A DNA stretch of 64,000 bases. It comes from Plantago elongata. Taxonomy: Eukaryota; Streptophyta; Magnoliopsida; Lamiales; Plantaginaceae. This document shows, in pieces, positions 1-12,400 of this stretch; within the stretch, counting starts at the first letter, position 1, and every line of letters begins with the position of its first letter. The DNA lies in the NCBI GenBank assembly GCA_036897095.1, contig JAYMSP010000017.1, positions 55,828 through 119,827 on the forward strand, written 5' to 3'. Under the pieces are notes generated by a model, which made no database searches, had not been told where the DNA came from, and saw nothing but the letters and a program-made list of their open reading frames with translations. A program made the translations under genes and the position numbers.

Positions 1-41
1 ACATTGTTTGCGCATGGTAGCACAAACTACTCACATACATA

Positions 42-173
42 GCGGTTGTTTGGATGGACATTTGAGTGGGCATTTGGATGGACATTTGAGTGGGATATTT
101 TAAGTGTATTTTAGGCAAAATCACTGTTCATCGAGCCAAATGGGTATATTCAAATCCCCATCCAAACACTCCC
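42..173. mobile_element. Small MITE-like inverted-repeat element
   Basis: The left end (GTTGTTTGGATGG followed by ACATTTGAGTGG) is the inverted complement of the right end (CCATCCAAACACTCCC preceded by ATTCAAATC). The left arm also contains a direct duplication of the motif TTTGGATGGACATTTGAGTG. About 130 bp with no coding capacity, so it looks like a non-autonomous DNA transposon. No clear target-site duplication was found, so superfamily is not assigned. Confidence 0.45.
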
Positions 174-406
174 TATAATCTCTAAATACGAGGCTAGTCT
201 TTTCTGTTGTACTAAGAAGCAAGCAAGAGTGAACGAATTGGAGCAGGTGATTTAATTAACATACATCCGTGCAATTTTAAAAAAATAAAGTACATTAATA
301 ATTCATACACATTACAAAAAATATAGGGTACAGTTTACTCCACGATACATGAGCCTTAAATTCATCTACTCCTATACATGCTCATTTGCATCATATCATA
401 TATATA

Positions 407-630
407 CTCCCTTCATCACGAACTCAAATTCTCACTTTTTTTTCAAGTCCGTTCCAAAAATAATTTCTCATTTTTTAAATGAAAAATTTAGTTTATAATA
501 CTTTATTAACTATCTCTCCTTCTACATCCACTTCTTTCATAATATTTTATTTATTATAGTTTTTACTTTATTCATTATCTCTTCCACGTTAATTACTTTA
601 TCTTAAAATTCGTGATTGAACAAATGAAAG
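407..630. mobile_element. Degenerate Stowaway-like MITE
   Basis: The left end CTCCCTTCATCACGAACTC follows a TA. The right end (CGTGATTGAACAAATGAAAG) is its imperfect inverted complement. The interior is AT-rich and non-coding. The match to the cleaner CTCCCTCCGTCCC elements elsewhere in the window is partial and the right TA is mutated, so this is called an old copy. Confidence 0.4.
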
Positions 631-2194
631 TTGAATCTTGGATCGATGAAATATATACTATATACTAACCACATCACGGATTACTAGAGAACTAGAATTG
701 CAATTTACACAAAAGAAAGAAAATGATGATCGCATTTGCTATATGCTTCGACAATTGAGTAGTTGTTCGGTTGAGAACTTTAGTTCAAAAAACTAAATAA
801 AACAGGTAAATTTAGATGTTTTTAACAAGATTTTTTTAAATTAAAGTTCTCAATCAAACAATCACTCGTTATACAATTTGTAACATAATGGGTTTTGCAT
901 CGGTCGATAATTTACAAACATATACGATAAATTAAAACTTATGACTCGACAATCAACCATGTAAACAATGAACAATGGCATACTTGTACAAAAGGCTTAA
1001 GAAACTTGCAAGCATATCATATCATGATTATAACGTAATATATAAAACAAAACTATTTAGTTGTCGATGAAGCCTTAAAAAAACTTGCAAATATCACATA
1101 TGATAACATTGATGACAAAATAAATAATCGTGAATGAGCCTTATCGGAACTGACCTTGAGGAAAAATGAACATAAAGTACAAGAGTTGGAAAAGTGTTGA
1201 AATTAGCCCGATGTTCAACATCAGATTTTGAACAACTCACCACAACAAAATAACAAAATAACAACTTGTTATAAATAACATATGTGAAAATATTATATTC
1301 AAAATCCAGCTTGATCCAACAATTATCAATAATTTATTTTTAAATACAACTACGATGTGCAATAAGTTTATGCACGAATCTCTATTTTTTTTTTGTAAAG
1401 GGTTCTTCTTTAAAAAATAAGTAAGGTTAGGACTATAATTGACTTGTTAGACAAATTGAATTTAAGTTTCAATCTTTTAGATAATTGACGAGATGAATAA
1501 GGCTATAAAATACAAAATGAGGATTCAATCCAACAACGCTTAATAAACTAAGTTGTGGATTATCGATTGTGCTAAGACATGTAAATTCGAATTTCTAATT
1601 ATAATTTTTCCTTTTTAATCTATTTGTTTCTAGCATAGTTAAGAAGGTTACGCGTGTCAGTGATAATATCACTGTGGGGTTGATTGTTTGAATTTGAATG
1701 ATTGTATGTTCAAGCCAAATGGAGCGATTTAGATGCTTTCAAATCATCAGTCTCCCCGGTCATCATCTTCACTCAGGTAGCCTTGCAATTACTCTCAATT
1801 CTTCCATTCATCTAAATCTAACCCTACAATTCTCACTTTTCATCGTTTCTATCTGTAACTTATGCTCCTAAATTTTCAGTTTGTGCTTCCAATCTCTCTA
1901 ACTTAGGGTTTCCGTACACCTTTCAATTTCTGGATGCCACCCTTTCGTTTTCGAGGTCCGGTAAATTGTTGTTTGCGGAATAGATTTCACAATGTAGCTG
2001 ATTCGTTGCCTGTTTGTTTACCGATAGTGAAATATATATATATATTTTTTTTACAGTTTACACATAAATAAAAATCTGGAATTTATGCTTGGAAGTTGGA
2101 TCCACTTATTAGCAAGCTAAAATCTCTGCTTTTCGTTAAGATATGATTTTGAAGGTTAGAATTTTGATTTCTTCTAGTTGGTGAAAGCGCAGGA
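631..2194. other. AT-rich intergenic DNA and 5' leader of the B3 gene
   Basis: No coding frame is convincing between 631 and about 1700. From about 1700 to 2194 the sequence becomes pyrimidine-rich and probably holds the promoter and 5' UTR of the B3 gene that starts at 2195. No TATA box could be assigned with confidence. Confidence 0.4.
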
Positions 2195-3459
2195 ATGGAG
2201 GAAAATAGCCCCCCGCGAGGGCCGGAAGGCCCGGGTTTCGTTAAGCATTTGACAAGGTCTACTATCTCTGATAAATTCTATCTGGTTAGTCCTCTATTAA
2301 CTTAATTATCAATAAAAGTGCACTGTTCATCTAAAGATTAAGTTTGACAAGAGTAGGATTCTATCACAGCGTATGCCGAGGAATTTTTGCAAGGCATATA
2401 TGCCTCAAGATGACCGTGATGTTATTTTGATGGGGGAAAATGACAAAGAGTACACTTCAACATTTAGGGCGAAACAACACAGGCTCATGAGTGGCGGATG
2501 GAAGAAGTTTTCAATTGAGCACAAATTACAAGAGGGAGATAGTTTGGATTTCAGTATGGTTGAACCTTGCAAGTTTAAGGTAACTTTTTTACCAGGCTTG
2601 TGTGTCTCTGTTTTCGATTTGTGTCTATCTTGTGGTTGAAATCCACGCAAGTGTAAGCTTTATATAAAACATAGATCAATGAGATCATTTTATTGCTAAA
2701 TCTTGGTTCTCATTGCCTTGAAGTCATTCCTTTCTGTTTTGTTTCTCATAATTGTAGATGTTTGGATATCATCCTCCTCTCGGCTGTGTGATACTTGGTT
2801 TAAGATACTAGTTATATGAGCTGATTCTATCATGTGTATTTTGTCGCCTTCATCTCAAAATGCTGAGTTGTGGTATACAAATTACGACCAGTTAGGTTGT
2901 GGAAGATGATTGACAAGTTTACTGCTGTACGCCGTTAATTTGATTAGTCTCTTTCTGTTAAACTTGAGGGCCTGATATGATACTATGAAATTTTGAGCTT
3001 TGTTCGTCTGATGCTCAGTTTTCTCACCTTGATGTTTGCATTGTTAGGTGCACATTGCTAGAGCAAGCAGACCTGTAGAAAATCATTTTCAGAGTTATAA
3101 GCTATTGGATGCTGGTAGGTTGGGTTACCTCATACTTTTATTTTATATTCTTTGCACATTCTTGATCAAACAAACTGCAAAAGTTTAGCAGTGCTAATGA
3201 GCGACCTAATTGAAGAAGTGCTTATGGACGACCTAATTGAAGAGAATACTTGTAATACATCACTAGAGTCTCCGGTGTCTTGTGCAAAAAGCAGCCACCA
3301 GGTACAGAAGGAGGTTAGATTTGTATCCATCAAGCCAACGGTTTTAGTAGAAAATGAGCATTACATTTTTATTTAATTTTATTTTTGTATTGAATATCAT
3401 CAGGGTAAGTGGGTAACAATAAACAGAGTTAACTAATGAGATCACCTCTCCTATCTGTA

Positions 3460-3492
<33 letters not shown>

Positions 3493-6242
3493 TTCACATT
3501 TGTGTGCAATATAGTTGCTTTCAGTATGTACCTGAAAATTTCTCCATGGGTGCAGAGGGACACAATGGATTGCCAGAGTAGGAAAAGGATGCGTCTGGAG
3601 GAGGTTCCTACTGAAGATAGGATGCCTGTGAGACTTTTGTCTTTCTTTATTCTTGTAATTTATAATTGTACAAGATTGTTCAGGACATGTGCATGATTCG
3701 CATAAGGTTCAGATTTAGAGGCAATATTTCCTTATGATTACTAAGTTTATTTATTTAATACTCCCTCCGTCCCATTTATAATGAAACAATTTGATTTTGC
3801 ACGATTTTTAAGAAAAATATATGGTATGTGGTTAATAATGAGTTTGAGATAGAAAAATACATGTAAGTTCAATAATGTGTGGTTAAAAATGAGTTGTATT
3901 GTGGAGGTTATTTCCATAATGGAAAATTGTTTCACTTTGGTGGAACGCCGAAAACGAAAAAATGTTTCACTTTTAGTGGGACGGAGGGAGTAGTAATGAA
4001 TTCGTCTGTTGATTTTATAGTTCTATTGTCATTAGTAAACTTTCCTGAACAGGTTACTTTCATGAAGATGTTAGCAGTATATCTTTACTCTTGGTGGCAG
4101 CTCTCAATAGTATGATTTCGCCTTCGAGATCAGTTGTACTTATTTTGTCATTTCAGTAATGTCACATACGCCTCCATCCCGGGTTGAACTTCTTGCAGTC
4201 CCAAAAACAAGTTTTAAGAGAAATTGAATAAAGTAAGAGGGATGGTGAATATATTAGGAAATATAGTGAATAAAGTATGGGGATAGTGAGTAAAGTAGGG
4301 GGGAGAGAATAAAGTATGAGAGTGTGAATAAAGTAGTAGAAGATTTTCCATTTAAGTGAGGGTAACTTGAAATCGGGACGTCCCAAAATGGGATGTGAGG
4401 AGTTGAACTCGTGACGGAGGGAGTATATTTGATACACCCAAAAAAAGAATCTATCTCACGTAATGGTTACTCAAGCACAATTCTTATGGTAGGATATTTG
4501 CTGAGATGTTTGATCTTTGCTTTGAGTTGTGTTGCATTTTTTTCCACATTTATGGTTTTTGTTGAGGCAATCTGCATTTCACAGCTTACTCTACCATAAT
4601 AGTCCTGGATATTCACCTAAACAATTACGCAGGTAAATGATGCGAGAGCATACAAATCAACAGAACTTGGTGGTACTGATGGTAATTCGAATTCAAATAT
4701 TCAGGATAGTCAATGTGATGCAGGTATGTCGATCGTCTTATTTTCTGAATCAAGTACATGTATCTGGAGTATTTAATTTTTGATATCCTAGTTCAGAAGA
4801 ACAACATAACTAGAACTTGGTAATGTAATGCAGAACATATGGGCGTTGCTGAAAGTGGAAAGGTGCTATCTCTAACAGAGGTACCTGAGACTGTTGGACT
4901 AACATTAGATTCTGAATCTGCACTTCTGGCTCTGGCAGATCAATGTGATGCAGGTATGTCGATTGTCTTATTTTATGAATCAAGTGCATATATCTAGAGT
5001 ATTTAGTACTTGATATCCTAGTTCAGAACAACATAACTAAAAGTTGGCAATGTAATGCAGAACATACGAGTGTTGCTGAAAATGGTAAGGTGCTTTCTCT
5101 AACAGAGGCACATGAGACTATTGGACCAACATTAGATTCCGAATCTACACCTCCGGCTCCGGCTCTGGCAGATCAATGTGATGCAGGTATGTCGATTGTC
5201 TTATTTTCTAAATCTAGTGCATATATCTAGAGTATTTAATACTTGATTTCCTAGTTCAGAACATAACTAAAACTTGGGAATGTAATGCAGAACATACGGG
5301 CATTGCCAAAAAGAGAAAGGTGCTTTCTCTAACAGAGGTACATGAGACTGTTGGACCAACATTAGATCCTGAATGTACACCTCCGGCTCTGGCAGATCAA
5401 TGTGATGCAGGTATGTCGATTGTCTTATTTTCTAAATCTAGTGCATATATCTAGAGTATTTAATACTTGATTTCCTAGTTCAGAACATATCTAAAACTTG
5501 GAAATGTAATGCAGCACATATGGGCATTGCCAAAAACAGAAAGCTGCCTTCTCTAACAGAGGTACATGAGACTGTTGGACCAACATTAGATTCCGCATCT
5601 ACACCTCTGGCTCTGGCAGATCAACGTGATAAAAACTGCGGTGATGCTGATTCCAATGTCTCTGTCAAATTGAACTTTGAGAATGTGAAAAGTTTTGAGG
5701 ATTTCAAAATTTATGTAGACGGAGCAAGTATTGATTCAGAAATACCAGAACATTCCCGAATGAAGTATTATGAGCTTTGCTGCAGCCAAATGAAGTTTCT
5801 TCATGATGATCTTATTGATAACCTAAGCAGTAATTTAGTTGCTGCAATGATTCTAGAAACTATCAGAATTGCCGACGCTTTCAAATCTACCAGCATTTTA
5901 ATATCAACTGTTCATCAGCTGGAAGGTATGGACAAAACACTACAATCATTTGAGTTTTTAGGCATGGCTGTCGGTTTCATACGTGCTAGGATATGTGAGT
6001 TTGTCAAACTTCTGAATGAATACCAAACTGCTGATCAATCTTCAAGCAAGGAATTCAGTGACTTAGAACGTGAGAGGGCAGCCTTGGATGCAGAAAAGGC
6101 AAAGATTGCTGAGTTGACGCAAAGTGCAACCGCTCGTGAAGCATTAATAGGATCTCTGCAGTCCAAGGTTGATATTCTGAAAGAGGAGAGTCGAAGAAAG
6201 TTTGACCACTTGCTCAAGAAGGCAGCTTCTTCAGCATGGTGA
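2195..6242 (+). CDS. B3 DNA-binding domain protein with repeated linker exons
   Basis: Plant-specific transcription-factor-like protein of the REM/B3 type (At5g42700 / Os01g0234100-like). Ten exons fit in phase: 2195-2284, 2370-2579, 3048-3114, 3189-3313, 3556-3627, 4633-4723, 4834-4953, 5061-5186, 5291-5410 and 5515-6242, giving 582 residues. The B3 domain spans roughly residues 13-120, with the family pattern FVKHLTRSTISDKFYL then PRNFCKAYMP and GGWKKFSIEHKL. A linker of about 150 residues is built from a tandemly duplicated exon. The C-terminal part (about 380-582) matches the conserved tail of this subfamily and ends in a predicted coiled coil rich in E, K and A. The start is chosen because ATG at 2195 lies in frame immediately before the first B3 residues. 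A Stowaway element and a second one sit in intron 5. DNA target unknown. Confidence 0.8.
3462..3492. repeat. Poly-C run of 31 bases in an intron
   Basis: A pure C homopolymer inside intron 4 of the B3 gene. Runs this long are unstable and hard to sequence, so the length is unreliable. Confidence 0.9.
3761..3990. mobile_element. Stowaway MITE in intron 5 of the B3 gene
   Basis: Ends are CTCCCTCCGTCCCATTTATA and the inverse complement ending GGGACGGAGGGAG, flanked directly by TA on both sides. Length is 230 bp, AT-rich and non-coding. Terminal sequence, size and TA target duplication are those of Stowaway (Tc1/mariner-derived) MITEs. Confidence 0.9.
4169..4423. mobile_element. Second Stowaway-type MITE in the same intron
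   Basis: Left end CGCCTCCATCCCGGGTTGAACT, right end AGTTGAACTCGTGACGGAGGGAG, with TA on both sides. About 255 bp and purine-rich inside. Its subterminal sequence differs from the 3761 element, so it belongs to another subfamily. Confidence 0.75.
4834..5550 (+). repeat. Four tandem copies of an exon plus its intron
   Basis: Exons at 4834-4953 (40 codons), 5061-5186 (42), 5291-5410 (40) and the start of 5515-6242 are near copies. Each begins EHMGVA/EHTSVA/EHTGIA/AHMGIA, carries the core LSLTEVHETVGPTLDSES and ends LADQCDA. The introns between them are also copies, each beginning GTATGTCGATTGTCTTATTT and ending near AATGTAATGCAG. The repeat period is 224-230 bp. All introns are phase 1, so any copy number keeps the reading frame. 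Confidence 0.92.
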
Positions 6243-8520
6243 GTGCTATCTGCTTAAATCTATTAAGATAGAAGTATGAATCTATTCTCCTTGAGGATTG
6301 TGCTCTAGTGCTGTATAAATTTTTTAACTTGCTGTTTAAAATTGTATCCTTCTATGTTCAGTGTTTATGCGCCAGTGTGGCGTTTATGACTATTGCAATA
6401 GAAGAGTAGATTCTGATTCTAGTTATGATTATTGCATGATGCATGGACTCATTGGTTTCATTACTTAGACGTGGTGCTTGGTTTTGATCCGGCATCATTT
6501 ATGACTATATTGCTTGATAGAATTTGGGATGCTTGGTGGTTGTTCACAAAAAAGCATTCTCTGCTTCTTACAATGCTCATTTAGAGCTAAAATGATGAAT
6601 TTAAAACTTTAATTGAACCTTTAGGATCAATAAAAATGCTCACACTAAATTTAAAACATTGTGATTTTATAAGGAAACCTACACGGTTTGACTTAAAAAC
6701 ATACAAGTTGATATTTTTGTATGAATATAACATATTTATGCTAAGCTCTTGAATGTCTAAAACTCCTTGTGTACTTTCATAGCTGATATTGACTGTTAAA
6801 TAATTTATGTTTATTTTTACTTTTAGTTTTTTAATATTTAAATTTGAACTAAAATCTCATAAGAGATGGTCTCTAGATAACTTATCTAACTGACATACTT
6901 CTTTCGGTGGGAAAATCATTAATATTATAAATCAAAACACCTATTTTCTCGACATTGTGGTTTTACATATTACAATAAGATTTATTTCCTTAACATCGAC
7001 ATTTTAATTAATAGCATAAATCATCAAAAATCAAATAATGTTAAAATCAGAAACCAACACCTCAACATCTTGGCTCAAATTGAGCTCCCTACAGTTCAGA
7101 TGAAAATAGCTCAAAATCACCAATACTTGTACTAAAATTAAATCAATCCTCTAGCAAAATTCTAAATCGGTGTAAATCATAACTGGTTGCAACACTATGT
7201 GCAGTTCCTCGAAACATAAAGCAGGAAAGGCAGAAAAATAGTTACAAGATCGTTTTAAAATCTATCTCGACCAAGAGATTGAATGAACATCGTAATTCAG
7301 TCCATTTGTGTATCATTATCTATCTCGAAGTAAATTAATTAAACAAATTAAATTGGTAGAGAAATTTTGTGAGACCCTGTAAAAAGAAGAGGAAGCGTAA
7401 TACGTAGTGAAAAATTCATAATATAATCCCGTATAATATTCTACATTCTAGTTTGACATTATTTAAGTGATTAGTTGTATAAAATTAACGATTAGAAGAT
7501 TTTGTACTATCTCAAGCACATTAATTCGTAATAAATGACATATGTTTAATTTGAATAACTCGAGGAACAAATATAACTCTAAACAATATAAATTATACTC
7601 CCTCTGTCCCGTAGAATAAGACACAAAACTTTCCCGTGCTGTTTTTAATGCAATCAACTGTTATTGTTATAGTATATATATTGAATTAGCTAGTTGAGGT
7701 TTTTAGTTAGTGAAGGTGTTTTTTTGAGTATAATGTGAATATTAAATCAGATAGTGGATGTACTCTTTTGCTATTTTTGTAACGTGTCTAGTTTCGTGGG
7801 ACGTTTATAAATGGAATACGTGTCTTATTGTACGGAACGAAGGAAATAATAACTTTGGGATTAAACACACATTAATAAAATTGCAACGACAATAATAAGA
7901 ATGATCCTTACTAGATACTTTGACTTAGAATATATCGAAAAACACAATCAAGTAAACGAACTAAAAATGTGTGATCAAGACATAGTATGCTAAATAAATT
8001 CCACAAACAAATAAACAGTAAAACACTAAATGCACCTAGTGTATTCAAAATTGTATATTTACAAGTATATACATCCTAGGTACCTTAAAGTACTTTTAAA
8101 GTTAAATTTTAAAACCATTATTATGTTGTATATCGGTCACAAATTAGGCATTTTTAACTATTTTGTACTAACAATTATTTATAATTAGATAAAAAGTGTA
8201 TAAATATTATAGTTTTTTCACAAGTATAATGAATACGATTACTCCAAATATATTTGTATGAATGTTCTATTAAAAAAATAGACCGTTGTTAATCATTAAA
8301 ATTTGAATTTGAGACATATATGGATGAAAAAATTCGAAACCAATTCCATGTGAGTGCGGAATAGTTATAAAAGTGACGTTAACAATATTACCAGCTAAAT
8401 TTTTAGTTACCGACCGAACTCAATTGTTCTTTTTAGTTAGTGTTGAGTAAATAAATTGAGTTATTTGAGTGAGAACACAAAAAATAAACTAGTGGGCAGG
8501 TAGGTGGCGAGTGTAAATCT
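6243..8520. other. Intergenic, AT-rich, with one MITE
   Basis: Contains the 3' UTR of the B3 gene up to perhaps 6500, then AT-rich sequence without coding signal. The only structured feature seen is the MITE at 7598. Confidence 0.6.
7598..7845. mobile_element. Stowaway-like MITE
   Basis: Left end CTCCCTCTGTCCCGTAGAAT after TA, followed by AAGACACAAAACTTT. The right end is TGTCTTATTGTACGGAACG and then AAGGAA, an imperfect inverted complement. Internal sequence (GTTTTTAATGCAATCAACTG) is shared with the element at 30521, so the two form one subfamily. Confidence 0.8.
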
Positions 8521-9452
8521 AATCTTATCCTGAAGAAGCACAGGACAAGACAGAAATAAGCAGCTGCTGCTGCTGCTCCTTCCTCCTCCTCCGTCTTATC
8601 TATCTATCACCGACCGACCGACCGACCAATCCATTTGCAGAGAAAGGGAAACTCCGTCCGTCCGTCCGTCCGTCCGTCCGTCTCCAGTAATCAGTGTTAC
8701 TGAGTTGTAGGAATTGATTTTCCAATTCCAAACAAACACTTTGCAGGCAGGCTCCCTCTTATCTTATTCTTCAAATATCTCATTCAATTCAATTCAATTC
8801 TACAATCAATATTCAATTCAATTGCCTACCTAGGGTTCTTAACCCAAATCTCTCTATTTCTTCAATTTCATGCTTTCTCTATCTCTATGCTATGTACACA
8901 CTCACTCACTATCTTTCTTTCTTTTTTCTTTTTTTAATTTTATATAGATGCTGCTGCTGCTGCTGCTAACACAATTCAATTCATACATACATTATAGATA
9001 TCATCATTACATCATAGAGGTTGTCAATTGTTCGATTATAGATTGTACTACTGTAGTATAATTTAGTGAAGACACACTCGTTTCAATATCTTCTATGTAT
9101 ATTAGGTCAGCTCCCTGCTCTCTATTAGTTTACGCCCTTTTGCTTGCTCATTCTCATTTATCAATCATCATGCTCGCTCATACTCATTCATGTTCTACTT
9201 CCTGATCGCTTGTTTGATTAAATTATTTATTGATGACCAGTTCAGACATACTGTATTATTTATCTCATTATGTGGGTTTTACGTTAATTCAGTTGCCAGT
9301 GAAATGTGAGCTGATACAAGAAACATATGACTGCCCAATATGACAGTTTATTTTCAAGGAGATTGCTCCACAACTACAATATAAAGGTGTAATAAAGCCT
9401 AGCCACTTCTTTGGAGAAGAAGAAAATACAAGTTCAAACTCATTCGGCAGAC
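8521..9452 (+). other. Probable promoter and 5' UTR region of TOC90
   Basis: No coding frame. Pyrimidine-rich and packed with microsatellites: CCGA repeats at about 8610-8628, CCGT repeats at about 8655-8683, and GCTGCT runs near 8560 and 8950. Such CT-rich tracts are common in plant 5' UTRs. The long leader before the start codon probably contains at least one 5' UTR intron. Confidence 0.5.
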
Positions 9453-12400
9453 ATGTTACAGGTGTGTTTTCCAGTAATATACTTATCTACTTTTGGTGCT
9501 GTCATTTTACTAATTAAGAAAAATGTTACTCTCATTAATTTGGCAGATACACAATAGCCTTGGACGTAAAGTGCTGTGTTTATCTTAAATTCTTCATGTG
9601 TAGTAGTTGTTGTTCTAAAACATAATACAAAATCTGTCTCTTTTGCCTGTCTTGTCTTGTTCAGGTATTTGTTTACCATTGGTATGTTGACCAATCTTGT
9701 GTTTTTATGGCTTCTAAATAAATTATTCTAAGTTTTTTTCTTTCTATTTTGTCCTGGAAGCCACTTACTAATGATCACTTTTAAAATGTGTAGGCAAGTA
9801 ATTTGACAAGCATTAAGGATTGGGTTCTATCTCAAGTGGTATCCAAGACAATAGGTCCAACAAGACCATTATCAGCATCAGAAAGCTTTTTGTCTGAGGA
9901 AGCTTCCAGTGAAGAGCCTTTAAATCGAGGTATCACCTTTTTGTTACAGAAAATCGGATCTAATATCGACAATTTTATTTACTTTGTTTATTATCGATGA
10001 GCTATCACAATTGCACTTATTACACCAACCAACTGAATTATCTAGATGATACCAAATGAATCTGAAGAATCCATTTCCAATATTTAACTCTTGCCTAAAT
10101 TTCGCCTAAATTTCACCAGGGATATGGTTCCTTTTGTGCTTGGAATATTTACCAGAAAACTCATCAACTTATTCTGGATTTGCATCAGAATACATCTTCC
10201 ATTTTTTATTTTTTTTTGGTTTTGAAACGGCTAAATGGTGACTCGAACCCGACCTATTGGTTGGACGTGAAGCGTCTTACCAACTGAGCTACCAACTGAG
10301 CTGCACTTCATTGTCGAATACATCTTCATTTTCTTTCTTATACGGAGTATTTATTTATTGGTTTAGTTATATTCTGATAAAGAACAGAAGGCTTATAGAT
10401 TACTTATTTCAGTGAAATTTAATTGTTTTCATTCCAGGGGATTGCCCGAAATCGCTGTTCCTTCTATTTCTTGATGATCAACTCGTAACTGGAACTTTCT
10501 TTGCATCGTATACATATGCGGCTCTATGAAATCTTTGGTGATTGGTATTGTTAAATTTTTTTAATCTAGCATGGATTATTTCTAAAGTAGCTGCTTGTTC
10601 CTTTTAATACATCAGGTTCAGCTCAAATGAATGCTAGCTTAAATTCACTTCCAGTTTCTACAGAAACACCGCGTTCCTCTTCTGATATTCAGAGAGCTGA
10701 TGGGCCATTGTCCATGCAAGTGGACAATTCTTCTGTGTCTAATCTCAGTATTGTGAAGAACCATTTAGATCCTGTTGCAAAGGTTGAAGCCTTACAAATC
10801 AAATTTTTGCGTATCCTGCGACGATTTGGCCTGCCTCAAGATGACCTAACTGTCGCAAAGGTTCTATACCGCATCCACCTGGCTACTTTGATACGAGCAG
10901 GGGAATCGGATCTGAAAAGAGTTGATCTCAAACACAATAGAGCACGAGAGATTGCTGCCAAACAAGAAGCAACTGGTCTCCCGGAACTGGACTTCTCTCT
11001 ACGTATTCTTGTTTTGGGAAAGACAGGTGTCGGGAAGAGTTCCACCATAAACTCTGTACTTGGTGAGTCGAAGGTGACAACCAACGCATTTCAACCTACC
11101 ACTGATTGTGTTCAAGAGATTGCAGGAATCGTCAATGGGATCAAAGTTTCTTTCATTGATACTCCTGGTCTATTACCTTCATCGTCTAGCACGCTTAGCA
11201 AAAACAGGAAAATTTTGCAGTCTGTAAAGAGATATATCAGAAAATCAAGACCAGACGTTCTTTTGTACTTTGAACGCCTTGATCTGATTAACTCAGGCTA
11301 TTGTGATTTTCCGCTACTGAAACTTATAACTGACATCCTTGGGCATGGAATTTGGTTCAACACCAACATTGTCTTGACTCATTCATCTTCAGTCCTTCCT
11401 GAAAGTCCTAATGGTTACCCTTTTAGCTATGATTCGTATGTCAGTTCTTGCACTGAGGTGGTTCAAAATCATATCCATCAGGCAATATCAGATACAAAGC
11501 TTGAAAGCCCTGTAATTTTGGTCGATAATCATCCCCAGTGTAAGATGGACAACATGGGGAGGAAGGTTTTACCCAATGGACAGCCATGGCTACCCCGGTT
11601 TATGTTATTGTGCTTATGCACCAAGATTCTTGGCGATGTAAATTCGCTTTTGGGATTCAAAGACAGTATACATTTAGGACCTCTGGTTCGTACTCGGCTT
11701 CCTTCTTTGCCTCATCTGCTCTCGTCTTTTCTTAAACATCAAGACCAGTTGAACCCTGGTGGGGCAGATAACTTAGTAGATGAAGTTTCCATTTCTGAAA
11801 TAGAGGATGAGGATGATTACGATCAATTACCTCCTATCCGTATCCTGAACAGAGCTCAGTTTGATAAGCTTACCAAATCTCAGAGAAATGATTATCTTGA
11901 TGAATTGGATTACAGGGAAACACTGTACTTGAAGAAACAGCTGAAGCAAGAATTCAGTAGAAGACAACAGAAGGAAGATGCCGGTGTGCCCCCCGAAGAT
12001 AATCTTGATAACCAGGAAGTACCTCCAGAAGCTGTTCAGCTGCCTGATATGGCTGTCCCTCCTAGCTTTGATTCCGATTCCCCTGTGCACAGGTATCGTT
12101 GCCTTGTCACAAGTGATCAGTGGCTTGCAAGGCCAGTACTGGATCATCATGGATGGGATCATGACGTGGGATTCGACGGAATTAACCTGGAGATAGCTGC
12201 TGAATTAAGGAAGAATGTGATAACCTCTGTTACAGGACAGTTGAGTAAAGACAAACAAGACTTGAATGTTCAGTCTGAATTCACCACAGCTTTCTTACAT
12301 CCTGAAGGACATGCCTACAGTGTAGGCCTTAATGTTCAGTCAGCTGCAAAGGATCTGATCTGCTCAGTTCGTGGTAACGCGAAGCTAAAGAACTTCAAGA

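Noticed and set aside
2405-2650. 81-codon minus-strand frame over the B3 exon
   Set aside because: Shadow of exon 2 of the B3 gene on the opposite strand, with no motif of its own.
3436-3696. Proline-rich open frame
   Set aside because: The prolines come from reading the poly-C run; the frame overlaps an intron and a real exon in part by chance.
10261-10310. A tRNA gene on the minus strand
   Set aside because: A- and B-box words are present but the cloverleaf is not complete, the A-box is duplicated, an oligo-A tail follows and target-site duplications flank it. It is a SINE.
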